Shown: positions 51,280-60,832, counted from the stretch's first letter. The stretch: DNA of 64,000 nucleotides from Methanomassiliicoccales archaeon LGM-RCC1 (GCA_030168575.1 CP115555.1:1426001-1490000); one strand, 5' to 3'. Notes: generated from the letters alone by a model not told the origin. Numbers and translations are program-made.

Positions 51280-52938
51280 ATGCCTGTTATAAACTTCAAG
51301 TACAGCGACCTGTGCTCCATCATGGGCATGGACGTCCCAATGGAGACTCTCGCTGCCAGAATCCCGATGATCGGTGCCGATATAGAGCACGCAGAGCCTG
51401 GAGACGACGATATGTCCGTCGAGTTCTTCCCGGACCGCCCCGACCTTTACAGCGTCGAGGGGACAGCCAGGGGAATGAAGGCCTTCCTGGGATTCCAGAC
51501 CGGAATGAAGACCTACGAGGTCGAAGAGTCTGGACTTGATGTTTACATCAATTCATCCGTCAAAGACGTCAGACCCTATTTCCTATGCGGTATCGTCAAA
51601 GGAGTCGACATCGACGACAACACCCTCAAATCCATCATGGAGATGCAGGAGAAACTCCATACCACCATCGGAAGGAAGAGGAAGAAGCTCGCCATCGGAA
51701 TCCACGATCTCGACAAGGTAAACGCTCCGTTCACATACAGGCTTGCGGAGCCCCATTCCATACGCTTCGTCCCCCTGGCGAAGACCGAAGAGATGGATAT
51801 GGAGGAGATCCTCACCAAACACGAGAAGGGAAGGGACTATGCCCACCTCCTCAAGGGCTACACTCAGTACCCCATCATCCTGGACAAGGATGACCAGGTG
51901 CTGTCCTTCCCCCCGATCATCAACGGTTCGCTGACCACGGTCACGACGAACACCCGCAACCTGTTCATAGACGTCACTGGATTCGACCGTAAGGCCGTCA
52001 AGGGAGCATTGGACATAGTCTGTACAGCCCTGGCCGAGCGTGGAGGAAAGATCGAGTCCGTCACCATGCACTCGGAAGGAGAGACCTTCCAGTCGCCCGA
52101 TTTCACACCCGCCACTTACAACATCTCCGCTGAGGAGTGCAACAGGTACCTAGGCACAAAGCTGACACCGTCTGAGATGGTGGAGGCCCTTGCGAAGATG
52201 GGTCTAGATGCCACCGCTGAGGAGGATATCCTGAGCGTTACTGTCCCGACATACAGACTAGACATCATGCACAAGGTGGACATTTTCGAGGATATCGGAA
52301 TCGGATACGGATTCGAGAACTTTGGAAGCGACTACTCCCTCACCCAGACATCTGGAGGACTGTTGCCCGTCAACTCATTCTCAGAGAGCGTCAGGGACGT
52401 TATGATCGGTCTCGGATTCATGGAGGTCATGACTCTGACCCTGATCAACGACAGGGACGAGTTCGAGATCTCCAAGCTGCCGTACTTCGAGAACGTCAAG
52501 GTCCTGAACCCGGCCACCGAGGACATCACATGCCTCAGGTCATACCTGATGCCCAGCCTGGTCAACATCCTCAAGCACAACAAGCACCGCGACCTGCCCC
52601 AGAAGATCTTCGAGGTAGGATACGTGGTTCGCGATGACCTGACCAAGATGCACCTGTGTGCGATGTACACGGCATCCAAGGTATCATTCACAGAGATCAA
52701 GTCCATCACAGAGTCCGCCCTTAGGGAGATGGGCTGCGAGTACGAGCTCAAGGCTACGGACATCAAGACATTCATCGACGGAAGGGGTGCAGAGGTCTAC
52801 TACAAGGGCAAGCCCATCGGAATGTTCGGAGAGATGGCCATCGAGGTCGTCACCGGATACGAGATCACCCACCCGATAGCGTTCTTGGAGATCGATCTGG
52901 AGCCCATAATCGAGGACCGCAAGGAGACAATGTTCTGA
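51280..52938 (+). CDS. pheT: Phenylalanyl-tRNA synthetase beta subunit
   Basis: 552 residues, the short archaeal/eukaryotic form lacking the N-terminal EMAP and C-terminal anticodon domains of bacterial PheT. B3/B4 editing domain (about 90-270, MHSEGETFQSPDF nearby) and the catalytic-like core (about 330-550) with YEITHPIAFLEID at the end are recognisable. The alpha subunit is elsewhere. Followed nine bases later by a peroxiredoxin gene. Confidence 0.92.
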   Translation: MPVINFKYSDLCSIMGMDVPMETLAARIPMIGADIEHAEPGDDDMSVEFFPDRPDLYSVEGTARGMKAFLGFQTGMKTYEVEESGLDVYINSSVKDVRPYFLCGIVKGVDIDDNTLKSIMEMQEKLHTTIGRKRKKLAIGIHDLDKVNAPFTYRLAEPHSIRFVPLAKTEEMDMEEILTKHEKGRDYAHLLKGYTQYPIILDKDDQVLSFPPIINGSLTTVTTNTRNLFIDVTGFDRKAVKGALDIVCTALAERGGKIESVTMHSEGETFQSPDFTPATYNISAEECNRYLGTKLTPSEMVEALAKMGLDATAEEDILSVTVPTYRLDIMHKVDIFEDIGIGYGFENFGSDYSLTQTSGGLLPVNSFSESVRDVMIGLGFMEVMTLTLINDRDEFEISKLPYFENVKVLNPATEDITCLRSYLMPSLVNILKHNKHRDLPQKIFEVGYVVRDDLTKMHLCAMYTASKVSFTEIKSITESALREMGCEYELKATDIKTFIDGRGAEVYYKGKPIGMFGEMAIEVVTGYEITHPIAFLEIDLEPIIEDRKETMF

Positions 52939-52946
52939 GGGATAAA

Positions 52947-53414
52947 ATGGAGAAAGGAGAGAAGTTCCCGGATTTCAAACTGGTCGACGACCAGGGCAAC
53001 GAGTTCAGCAGCAAGCAGATGAAAGGCAAGAGGTACATCATCTACTTCTACTCCAAGGACAACACCTCTGGATGCACCAGGGAGGCTCAGGCCTTCAGTG
53101 AGTCCATTGAGAAGTTCAAGGCCCTTGACATACCGGTCATCGGAGTCAGCAAGGACTCCGTGGCATCCCATCAGAAGTTCATCGAGTCCAAGAACCTGAA
53201 GATCAAGCTGCTCAGCGACCCCGACCATGTGCTCATGGAGAAGGTCGGTGCATGGGGGACCAAGATGATGTACGGCAAGGAGACGACCGGAACCATCAGG
53301 TCCACATTCATCGTCGGTGAGAACGGAAAGGTCGAAGCGGTTTGGAAGAGAGTCAAGGTCGACGGCCACGTAGACAAGGTCTACGACCAGGCCTGCAGCC
53401 TGTCGAACTGCTGA
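52947..53414 (+). CDS. bcp: Peroxiredoxin, Bcp/PrxQ type
   Basis: 155 residues, thioredoxin fold. Peroxidatic Cys in NTSGCTREAQAF (about 35-46); the PrxQ resolving Cys five residues later is absent, but a Cys at the very C-terminus (SLSNC) could serve. Arg in GTIRSTFIVGENGKV (about 116) completes the active site. Reduces peroxides; useful in an anaerobe. Convergent with the FAD-domain gene. Confidence 0.87.
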   Translation: MEKGEKFPDFKLVDDQGNEFSSKQMKGKRYIIYFYSKDNTSGCTREAQAFSESIEKFKALDIPVIGVSKDSVASHQKFIESKNLKIKLLSDPDHVLMEKVGAWGTKMMYGKETTGTIRSTFIVGENGKVEAVWKRVKVDGHVDKVYDQACSLSNC

Positions 53415-53417
53415 ACA

Positions 53418-54269
53418 TCAGAGAAGATTCCCGATATTCAGGATGTAATTCGTATCGAGGATCTCCTTGATACGGCGCAAATCATCTTCGGCCTTCTGGC
53501 CGTATTTCTCCACTATCTTACCGTTATCCATCTTACCGGACTCGATGGTGGGGTTCTCCTCGACCCTGTCGGAGAGATAGATGTCCGCTTCGGTAATTAT
53601 TCCAAAAATACCCTCGGATCCGATGAAGAGGTCCAGAAGATCCATGCCAGCGGAGATCTTGGGGCCGTAATCGTCCGTCGAATCGAATTCGGGGAGATCG
53701 AAGGAAAAGTAGTTCCTTCCAGCAGGGAACATTATGCGCCTTCCCTCTGCCTTGTACTCTCCGCGTTCCATGGTCATGAAGGTGCTGTCCGAGAAGACGA
53801 CCTTGATCCTCCTTACGTAAGGACGGATGTTCGAACGGTTGATCGCAACCGTTCCGCCTACGCTATGCTCAAGGCTGACTGACACGGGGAACACTTTACC
53901 CGTTGTGTCCACTTCCTCCCCTTCCACAAGGGGTGCGATGCCTCCAACGGACAGAGCATTGTTGAACTGCGAGATGGTTGTGCAGGGAAGAACTCTGAGA
54001 TATGGCCCGGTCTCATCCTTGCCGACCCCTATGATGCCGCTGAGATGCTCCATGGACATGACGTCTCCGCCTGTGGGTACGGATCCGCCCCTGGAGCCCA
54101 TCCTGCTGCCGGATATGGTGACCTTGGTGTTCCCTTTGCTGGAGTACCTGATACCTTCCCTGAGCTCGGTCTCGTCGTTGGGGAGGATGACGTTCTTGGC
54201 ATGCCCCCTGAGGGTGGACCTGTCGTTTAGGTACCTCGAACCGTCCTGGATCCTTTCTCTTAGGAACAT
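53418..54269 (-). CDS. Compact FAD-binding (GlcD/PCMH-type) protein
   Basis: 283 residues. The PCMH-type FAD-binding domain is clear: ILPNDETELREGIRYSS, TISGSRMGSRGGSVPTGGDV, LVEGEEVDTTG and the SLEHSVGGTVAINRSN loop, then LFIGSEGIFGIITEADIY. A glycolate/lactate oxidase of this family normally has a C-terminal substrate domain of about 200 residues; here it is nearly absent, and the protein jumps to the usual last motif (LDTNYILNIGNLL). So it is either a minimised oxidoreductase needing a partner or a decayed one. No frameshift or stop is visible. Confidence 0.7.
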   Translation of the reverse strand: MFLRERIQDGSRYLNDRSTLRGHAKNVILPNDETELREGIRYSSKGNTKVTISGSRMGSRGGSVPTGGDVMSMEHLSGIIGVGKDETGPYLRVLPCTTISQFNNALSVGGIAPLVEGEEVDTTGKVFPVSVSLEHSVGGTVAINRSNIRPYVRRIKVVFSDSTFMTMERGEYKAEGRRIMFPAGRNYFSFDLPEFDSTDDYGPKISAGMDLLDLFIGSEGIFGIITEADIYLSDRVEENPTIESGKMDNGKIVEKYGQKAEDDLRRIKEILDTNYILNIGNLL

Positions 54270-55214
54270 TCACTCATCCCACAAACGCGGTATCATGGCC
54301 GCAGTGACCGATTGCTCGGTCAGCTTTTCGCGATCTATCAGACCCTTGCTGAGGAGTCCGATTGCTCCCTGCTTTTTCCCTATTTCGGTGCTGCCGTAGA
54401 CTTCCTTCATGGCCTCACCGACTGTCATACCGTTGCGGACCAGCTCGGCAATCCTGTCCGGGTACCTGAATCCCATTCCGTGACCGTATGTGATCCTGCC
54501 GTCCTTCGTTATGATCGTGCAATGCTGTATGTCGTACAGCCCATCGAGCATCTCGAACACGCCGGCCTCTATGCCCACTGCCATGTCGTGGTCCCCCAAA
54601 GCGGCCCTGGCCCTGTTCTCGGAACCCTGGTGCGTCTGTTCGCCGAACGGCTGAGGCGGCACCCCGCTGGATACCTCCACAGGGATGACTTTGACGTTGC
54701 CGTAGATCTTCTCCATAACAGCTCTGACAGCGGCCACCTTCACCTGATTGGCAGAACCAACGGCTATTTCGAGAACGTTTGAATTGCCGTCGCGTCCGTA
54801 GTCTCCTCTGAGGATGGAGGAAGAGCTGATCTTCTCACCCTTGTCCGACATCTTCAATGGTACGACGACGAGCTCCAGGGGCTTTACTCCTCTGTATGCC
54901 CTCTCCTCGTTCAGCCTGTGACCGTTCTGAAGGGTCTCCTCCGAGACCACAAGGATGTCCACGGCATCCATGATCTCCCTGGGCCCGTATATGTCGTCTA
55001 TCTGGAAGATCTCGTAATCTCCCCAGCCTTCGACTGTCCTTTCGAGCTCTCTCTTACGGATATCATAGAATGTGAAGGCGTCTCTGCCGGCTGATGCCAT
55101 TTCGTCTGAAGTCAGACCGATGAGTACCTTATCGCCCACCTCGAACGCCTTCTTCAGCAATGACAGGTGCCCGTCGTGGATGATGTTGAACGTTCCGGCT
55201 ACAGCGGCGATCAT
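54270..55214 (-). CDS. Fusion of phosphopantetheine adenylyltransferase and DUF84 NTP pyrophosphatase
   Basis: 314 residues from the ATG at 55212-55214. Residues about 1-140 are the archaeal CoaD type: AVAGTFNIIHDGHLSLLKKAF (nucleotidyl-transferase HIGH-like motif HDGH) and ISSSSILRGDY. Residues about 150-310 are the DUF84/inosine-xanthosine triphosphatase type: AVGSANQVKVAAVRAV and GIEAGVFE. The first makes dephospho-CoA, the second hydrolyses damaged purine NTPs. Both halves look intact. Ends directly against the start of the FAD-domain gene. Confidence 0.85.
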   Translation of the reverse strand: MIAAVAGTFNIIHDGHLSLLKKAFEVGDKVLIGLTSDEMASAGRDAFTFYDIRKRELERTVEGWGDYEIFQIDDIYGPREIMDAVDILVVSEETLQNGHRLNEERAYRGVKPLELVVVPLKMSDKGEKISSSSILRGDYGRDGNSNVLEIAVGSANQVKVAAVRAVMEKIYGNVKVIPVEVSSGVPPQPFGEQTHQGSENRARAALGDHDMAVGIEAGVFEMLDGLYDIQHCTIITKDGRITYGHGMGFRYPDRIAELVRNGMTVGEAMKEVYGSTEIGKKQGAIGLLSKGLIDREKLTEQSVTAAMIPRLWDE

Positions 55215-55224
55215 CTGCCATCCC

Positions 55225-55818
55225 TCACGGAGACCTACGGTCGACTTCGTTCTGAACAATGATCATGCAATGATCGGCATGCAGGCTGTGCGGCCCTATG
55301 CAGATCTTGTCTGGACCGTACGAGAGAAGAAGCTGTTCCTCCTCCTCGGTAAGATCGTGGTTGTCCCCCAGTACGAATATGGGGTCGGTAGGGAACTCGT
55401 ATTCCCTGCAGTCGGTACCGTCCTCCTTCAGATAGACGAACGATCCGACCTTCGATAGCTTCTCCAGCACGTCGGCGAAGGACATACGGGTGTTGTAGAC
55501 TCCGGGCGATGCCTTGACCTCCTCACCTGGGGAGACCTTCTTGAGCAGAGCATTGCGGATGAGCGATGATGTGCTCCTCTCGTCCGGGTTCAGGTACCTG
55601 AGCTCCTTTCCTTTGAAAACTACTGTCTTGGGTGCATCCTCGCCCCCTTCCAGCACAAGATAGATCTCGACATCCTTGCGTAGGTCATGGCTGAGGAAGA
55701 ATGCGGAATTGACACACCTCACTAGGACGTCGAGCCTTCCGGCACCTCCAGCTATATCGTCAAGCTTGAAATCCCCGGTCGTGACGGCCTTGTGGCCTGT
55801 GATTACGAAGTATCTCAT
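55225..55818 (-). CDS. trmY: tRNA (pseudouridine54-N1)-methyltransferase
   Basis: 197 residues of the SPOUT class. RYFVITGHKAVTTGDFKLDDIAGGAGRLDVLVRC is the diagnostic N-terminus, and the C-terminal SAM-binding knot is FVLGDNHDLTEEEE. Makes m1-pseudouridine at position 54 of archaeal tRNAs. Overlaps the end of srp54 by four bases (ATGA). Confidence 0.93.
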   Translation of the reverse strand: MRYFVITGHKAVTTGDFKLDDIAGGAGRLDVLVRCVNSAFFLSHDLRKDVEIYLVLEGGEDAPKTVVFKGKELRYLNPDERSTSSLIRNALLKKVSPGEEVKASPGVYNTRMSFADVLEKLSKVGSFVYLKEDGTDCREYEFPTDPIFVLGDNHDLTEEEEQLLLSYGPDKICIGPHSLHADHCMIIVQNEVDRRSP

Positions 55819-57176
55819 TCGGATCCCTGAAGGTCCTTGAGGGCGTCCATGTCGACGCCGCCCATCTGCTTCATGAGCTGCTTGCGCATCTTACGGTCCT
55901 TTGTGACTGAGGTCATCATCTTCTTGCTGTTGGTGTACTGCTTCAGAAGCTCCTTGACATCATGTGATGTGACTCCGGCACCTGCGGCGATCCTGTCGAT
56001 GCGCTTTGATTTGATGAGCGCGGGGTCATCCTTCTCCTCCTTTGTCATGGAGTCCATGATGACCTTGAACACTCCGAGCCTCTGCTGGGTGGCCTCATAG
56101 TCGACCTTGTCGCTCATCGAGCTCATTCCGGGCAGGAGGCTCATAAGCTTCTCAAGGGTTCCCATCTTGCTCATTGCCGTCATCTGGTAGTACATGTCAT
56201 TGAGAGTGAAGCGTCCGGACATCATGTGGCGGGCGACCTCTTCCATAGCCTCCTGGTCATCGATCTCCTGTGATGCCAGCTCTATGAGCGCTGAAAGATC
56301 TCCCATACCGAGCAGCCTTGAGATGAACCTCTTGGCGTCGAAAGGCTCCAGGTCGCGGATGTGCTCTCCCACTCCCAGGAAGACTATCCTTGCGTTGGTC
56401 TTCTGGATGGCTGAGATCGCTCCTCCTCCCTTAGAGGTACCGTCCATCTTTGTGAGAATGACTCCGGTGACCCCTACGGCGTTGTGGAATGCCTCGGCCT
56501 GAGGTCCTGCCTGCTGACCGACCTGCGAATCCAGGACGAGGATCCTCTCCTCGGGCTGGGCCACCTTGGCGATCTGCTTGATCTCATCGATCAGATCGTC
56601 CTCAAGGGCGTGACGTCCAGAGGTATCGATGATGATGATCTGTTTGTTCTTGAAGAACTCCTTTCCTCTGGCGACGATGCCGGGTGCGTCCGATTCTCCG
56701 GGCTCACCGTAGACCTCGACCCCTACCTTCTCTCCCAGCTGCTTCAGCTGATCGAGAGCTGCGGGCCTGTATACATCAGCTCCTATGAGTCCGACGGAGA
56801 ATCCCTTCTTCGAGAAGTATAATGCGAGTTTACCCGTGGTTGTGGTCTTACCCTGTCCGTACAGTCCGACCATCATGATGGTCTGGGGCTTGAGATGCAG
56901 ACCCTCGCCGTTGTTGACCAGTCTGACCAGTTCCTCGTAGATGATCCTGGTGACATGATCCTTCATGCTCCTTCCGGCTTCCGGGGGCTCGTTGAGGGCG
57001 CGGTCCTTGACGTTGTTGGTAACCTCGAGCACCAATTTGACATTGACATCGGCCTCGAGCAGGGCGCGCTGCAGGTCCTTGCAGAGATCCTTGACTAATT
57101 CCTCGTCTATGATGGATGCCTTCCCTACACGTCCTAGAACGTCCCTAAGGGATTTTCCCAATCCTTCCATGACCAT
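55815..57176 (-). CDS. srp54: Signal recognition particle 54 kDa protein
   Basis: 453 residues: N domain (1-95), GTPase G domain with VGLYGQGKTTTTGKLA (about 105-120), DTSGRH, TKMDGTSKGGGA (about 245), and a Met-rich M domain (about 300-445; MMSGRFTLNDMYYQM) that binds 7S RNA and signal sequences. The ATG two codons later (57170, MEGLGKSL) is the more conserved start and equally plausible. Targets membrane proteins co-translationally. Operon with trmY and possibly the CoaD fusion. Confidence 0.94.
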   Translation of the reverse strand: MVMEGLGKSLRDVLGRVGKASIIDEELVKDLCKDLQRALLEADVNVKLVLEVTNNVKDRALNEPPEAGRSMKDHVTRIIYEELVRLVNNGEGLHLKPQTIMMVGLYGQGKTTTTGKLALYFSKKGFSVGLIGADVYRPAALDQLKQLGEKVGVEVYGEPGESDAPGIVARGKEFFKNKQIIIIDTSGRHALEDDLIDEIKQIAKVAQPEERILVLDSQVGQQAGPQAEAFHNAVGVTGVILTKMDGTSKGGGAISAIQKTNARIVFLGVGEHIRDLEPFDAKRFISRLLGMGDLSALIELASQEIDDQEAMEEVARHMMSGRFTLNDMYYQMTAMSKMGTLEKLMSLLPGMSSMSDKVDYEATQQRLGVFKVIMDSMTKEEKDDPALIKSKRIDRIAAGAGVTSHDVKELLKQYTNSKKMMTSVTKDRKMRKQLMKQMGGVDMDALKDLQGSE

Positions 57177-57540
57177 GGTAAACGCCTTGCAATATGCGCA
57201 CGCGTAAAAAAGGATATTGCAGTAAACTCAGTGAAATTGTGAACGATCTAAACGTGAACGACCCGAAGGATGTCACAGAGAATGATGAAGGTTGGGGGAC
57301 CGGTCAGCAATAAGAAGGGATGGGATGCACTCTACAGCCTGACCGAATCCCTGCAGACCTTATATTCATTCATGAAGTATATAATCATTCCCTCGATTTT
57401 TCTCAATGTTTCGACTTAACTCAGTTTATGTTATACCTAAACAAAAAGTCGTTCCAGCATAAACTGGTCAAAATTGACTGGCCTATCTGTTGAGAAATAA
57501 CTGTGAAAAGATAGTGGGGCCGAAGCCCCAAAAGTTTGAA
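57177..57540. other. Gene-free A/T-rich region between srp54 and coiled-coil gene
   Basis: 364 bases, less G/C-rich than surrounding genes. Two short open frames occur (about 57239-57313 and 57327-57495 on the plus strand), but their codon use is unlike the neighbours and they match nothing I know. It contains the srp54 promoter at its left and the terminator of the coiled-coil gene at its right. Confidence 0.5.
57516..57529 (-). terminator. Terminator of coiled-coil gene
   Basis: GGGGC-CGAA-GCCCC on the plus strand (minus: GGGGC-TTCG-GCCCC, a stable tetraloop) about 12 bases past the stop. Following minus-strand sequence ACTATCTTTT ends in T's. Confidence 0.65.
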
Positions 57541-58524
57541 TCAGAGGTAACCTGATTTCTGGAGGGCCATGAGGTCCTCGGTGGAGAGCTTCTCTCCAGC
57601 CTTGAAGCGCTCGAAGATCTCCTTTGCCTCCTTCTTTCCGGACTCGTCGATCTTCTTCTTCTTGACGCTGTTCTTCTTGTTCTTGAAGGCAGCGGCGTCC
57701 TTGTCCATCTCGTGGACGGACTTGATCTGCTCGATGTGCTTCTTGTGCTCCTCATCGGCTGCCTGCTTGCACTCGATGAACTTGGCCTGGGCTGCGTCAG
57801 CTTCCTTCCTGAGCTTGTCTGCCTGCTCGTAGTAGCCGATCATCCTGTCGTGGGCGGCCTGTGCCTGCTCCGCGTACTCGGAAACCTGGTGGTGGTAGGT
57901 CTCTGCCTGAGCCTTTGCCTCCCTGAGCTGTGCTACGAGGCCTTTGATCTCATCGTTCTGCTCGTAGGTCTTCTCCCTCTCTGCGATCTGCTTCGCGAGA
58001 ACGGAGATCTGCTTCACCATGCCGTTCTCCTTGTCCTTTCCAAGGGGCATGGTCTGCTGCATGTATTCAAGATCCTGGAGCTGTTTCTTCAGCTGCTTGA
58101 GGGGGACCTGGTCCTTCTCCTCTGCTTTCTCAGTCCTGTAAGGTGCGAGCTGTTCCTTGAGAGCGGTTACCTTCTGGTTCCACTCGTCCCTGAGCTCTTT
58201 GGTCTCCCTTACCTTCTGGTTGTAAGAGTCACGCTCTTCCCTGCACTTTCCGGCCTGGTCCACAAGCTCCCTGACCTGGGAGTTGAGTGCGTCCCTCTTG
58301 GACTTCCACTCCTTGGTCTGGTTGTTGAGCTCGTCCCTGAGCTTCCTGTGCTTCTCAGCATCCTCATTGACGATGCTGCGCTTCTCTTCCATTGCTGCGA
58401 GGCCTTCCTCAGAGGTGATGGTTGTCTCCTCTTCGGTCTCGGTCACCTGTTCGATGACCTCTTCTACCTGCGCCTGCTGTTCCTGAGAATCCTGCTGCTG
58501 AATATCCTCCACAAAATCTTCCAT
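57541..58524 (-). CDS. Coiled-coil protein (COG1340-like)
   Basis: 327 residues, almost wholly coiled coil: an acidic Gln/Glu-rich head (1-45), long heptad segments (about 45-250, for example LRDELNNQTKEWKSKRDALN), then a conserved short C-terminal helical end (IFERFKAGEKLSTEDLMALQKSGYL, seen in parts). This is the archaeal COG1340 type, often mislabelled as phosphatase. The conserved C-terminus is thought to be the functional hook, but the role is unknown. Highly charged and probably abundant. Single gene with its own terminator. Confidence 0.78.
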   Translation of the reverse strand: MEDFVEDIQQQDSQEQQAQVEEVIEQVTETEEETTITSEEGLAAMEEKRSIVNEDAEKHRKLRDELNNQTKEWKSKRDALNSQVRELVDQAGKCREERDSYNQKVRETKELRDEWNQKVTALKEQLAPYRTEKAEEKDQVPLKQLKKQLQDLEYMQQTMPLGKDKENGMVKQISVLAKQIAEREKTYEQNDEIKGLVAQLREAKAQAETYHHQVSEYAEQAQAAHDRMIGYYEQADKLRKEADAAQAKFIECKQAADEEHKKHIEQIKSVHEMDKDAAAFKNKKNSVKKKKIDESGKKEAKEIFERFKAGEKLSTEDLMALQKSGYL

Positions 58525-58761
58525 AAATGTTCAACTCACTATGTTCGCATTGACCATGAGATAAGCATGGCCCACTTTAATCGTGCATAATAAGACCTTA
58601 TTAATAAAGGTTTGTGGGAGTATATCGGTCATTTGACGAGTTTAAACATCTCCGCCAACCTCAGACAACGTATACCTGCACTTACAGATTATGCCGTCCA
58701 AGTCTGATTCCATAACAACTTCTGCGAATAGTTTCTCTTTCGTGAACTAAACTGGAGCAAC

Positions 58762-58771
58762 TACTTTTATC
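58762..58771 (+). promoter_or_regulatory. TATA box of PH-domain gene pair
   Basis: ACTTTTATCC about 25-30 bases before the ATG at 58793; leaderless geometry. Confidence 0.5.
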
Positions 58772-58792
58772 CCAATCGACTATGGTCATGAC

Positions 58793-59311
58793 ATGAGCAA
58801 GGAGTTCGAAGTGGACGAGAACGGCCTTACTGCCGACGGATACCACATCCTTTCGAAGGACAGCAAAAAGTCGATGTACATCGCCAACCTGATCAAGCTG
58901 GCTGTGCTGGCTGCGATATGCTTTGCAGTATCGCATTTCGGAAAGGACGTACTGGAGAACGATTACAACACCGTCTGCATGATTTTGTATGCGCTGTTCA
59001 TCATTCTCGCTGCATACTGGATCGTCGGTCCCGAGGTATTCTACAGGCGCTACCGCTACAGGATCGACGACGAGAAGGCTGAGATCAGGCGCGGAATCAT
59101 CACCATCTCCCACTCCATGGTCCCCATCGAGAGGATCCATCAGGTCGAGGTCAGCAAAGGGCCCATCAACAGGATGTTCGGACTGGCCAACGTCGTCATC
59201 ACCACTGCTGGAGGGGTCACTACTCTGGAGTTCCTAGACGAGGACACCGCCGAGAGTATCGCATCTAGGCTCAACGAGTGCGTCGTCAAGCTCCTGAAAG
59301 ACCGTGATTGA
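58793..59311 (+). CDS. Bacterial-type PH-domain membrane protein (YdbS-like)
   Basis: 172 residues: two hydrophobic helices (about 33-50 and 62-82) followed by a bPH2 domain (about 85-168) with YRIDDEKAEIRRGIITISHSMVPIERIHQVEV. Matches the small YdbS-type partner of YdbT pairs, whose function in membrane stress or lipid binding is not settled. Overlaps or abuts the next gene, so they form an operon. Confidence 0.8.
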   Translation: MSKEFEVDENGLTADGYHILSKDSKKSMYIANLIKLAVLAAICFAVSHFGKDVLENDYNTVCMILYALFIILAAYWIVGPEVFYRRYRYRIDDEKAEIRRGIITISHSMVPIERIHQVEVSKGPINRMFGLANVVITTAGGVTTLEFLDEDTAESIASRLNECVVKLLKDRD

Positions 59312-59312
59312 A

Positions 59313-60815
59313 ATGGAAGGTGAACCTCTACAGGAAACCGTCTCCCAGCCAGAGACGATGGTCTACAGGAACCACTATTCCTACGTGATACAGAATCTGG
59401 TATCGCTGATCCTCACACTGGGCCTGATCCTGCTCATCAACTACTTCTCCAACCGTGACGAGGGTTTCGTCCTGGTCGGATGGTCCTATGCGATAATCAT
59501 CCTGGTCGTAGGCCTGATGTTCGTCTATATCAGGATGTGGATTCTGACCACATACACATTCGGACCCACCGAGCTTTACGTATTCAGGAACACATACTTC
59601 AAGAAGGAGACAAAGATCCAATACTCGAAGATGGCCTCGGTCAATGTCAGGAGGACCATCGTCAACCGCATCTTCGGATCGACCACTCTGTTGTTCAACG
59701 TCAACTCGTCCGTCAACTCCAACAATGCCGAGGCCACGCTCACATTGAAATCCGACGAAGCGGACAGGCTGAGGGAGATCATCTCAAGCAGGATATTCAA
59801 CAAGGAGATGGAGGTCAAAGTCGAGCAACAGATGGACACCATGGTTGAGATCACCAACTTCGATGTCATACTCCATGGAATCTTCGGTCAGCCCACCTTA
59901 TCTTCGCTTGTTGGATTGGCGTCACTGGCCTATTCCATATTCGCAGCGGTCACCGATTCCAACGGAATACTGTTCGGTCTGTTCCTTTTCTTCCTCAGCG
60001 TGGTGCTTCCTTCGGTCAGGACCGTGTTGAGATACTACAACTACCGCATCTACCGTGTCGAGGACACCATCACGGTGGAGAGCGGGCTCATAAGCACTTA
60101 CCGCAGCTCCTTCAACATCAACAAGGTAAACTGCGTCAGGATAAGGGAGCCGCTGCTCGCACGCATCATGGGAAAATCCCTTCTGGAGGCCGAGGTCGTA
60201 GGTCTTGCGGACAGCAACGGGCTGCCTCTTCTCTGCCCTCTCAAAGGAAGGGGCACCGTCCTCGGACTTGCAGCAACGCTTGTACCGGAATTCCTGTTCG
60301 ATACGACCAACCACAAGCAGCCCAGACAGGCCTTGGTGCCTACAGTGGCATACAAGGCCATCTTTGCGGCCATCATAGCAGCGGCCACAGCAGCCATGTT
60401 CCTCTATTGGTCGTTCCGCTACGCGGAAGAGACAGGGGATCTGGGAACCTTGGTCATATACACCCTGGCAGCATTCTTCGGGGTCGTCTTACCTATCCTG
60501 CTGATCTTGCACGGTGTTCTTGCCCAGGGCAACAGGGAATTCGGGATGGGGGATGAAACGTTCATGTTCATCACCGGAGCCTATGACAGGCAGAGGGACT
60601 TCATCAGGTATGACAAGGTCCAGATCTGCTCGGTTTCGGCCGGTCCTATCCAAAGGCATTACAGAGTCGGAACCGCCAGGGTATCCATGATGTCCGCCAT
60701 GGGTGCGAAGAGCATCACCTCGGGCATCTTCAACAAAGAGGAGTTGGAACTCATCGGCAAAGAGGTCATGGCCAGGATCAGGGACGGAAGGTATGACTAC
60801 CGCCGTTATCTGTAA
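59313..60815 (+). CDS. Multi-PH-domain membrane protein (YdbT-like)
   Basis: 500 residues from the ATG at 59313; a GTG at 59304 in the same frame would overlap the previous gene. Alternating hydrophobic helix pairs and bPH2 domains: helices about 25-45 and 50-70, PH about 80-165, helices about 190-235, PH about 240-325, helices about 345-405, PH about 415-495. Three PH domains in a membrane frame is the YdbT arrangement. Works with the preceding YdbS-like protein. Ends in TAA. Confidence 0.82.
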   Translation: MEGEPLQETVSQPETMVYRNHYSYVIQNLVSLILTLGLILLINYFSNRDEGFVLVGWSYAIIILVVGLMFVYIRMWILTTYTFGPTELYVFRNTYFKKETKIQYSKMASVNVRRTIVNRIFGSTTLLFNVNSSVNSNNAEATLTLKSDEADRLREIISSRIFNKEMEVKVEQQMDTMVEITNFDVILHGIFGQPTLSSLVGLASLAYSIFAAVTDSNGILFGLFLFFLSVVLPSVRTVLRYYNYRIYRVEDTITVESGLISTYRSSFNINKVNCVRIREPLLARIMGKSLLEAEVVGLADSNGLPLLCPLKGRGTVLGLAATLVPEFLFDTTNHKQPRQALVPTVAYKAIFAAIIAAATAAMFLYWSFRYAEETGDLGTLVIYTLAAFFGVVLPILLILHGVLAQGNREFGMGDETFMFITGAYDRQRDFIRYDKVQICSVSAGPIQRHYRVGTARVSMMSAMGAKSITSGIFNKEELELIGKEVMARIRDGRYDYRRYL

Positions 60816-60832
60816 GCGCGTGCGTGGATACA

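Noticed and set aside
57239-57495. Two small rightward open frames between srp54 and the coiled-coil gene
   Set aside because: 24 and 56 codons, codon use unlike neighbouring genes, no recognisable motif, no convincing start signal; could be remnants but not supportable.
58593-58609. Near-palindrome ACCTTATTAATAAAGGT upstream of the coiled-coil gene
   Set aside because: Probably just the A/T-rich promoter core; similar words occur in front of ppk1 and no regulator is linked.
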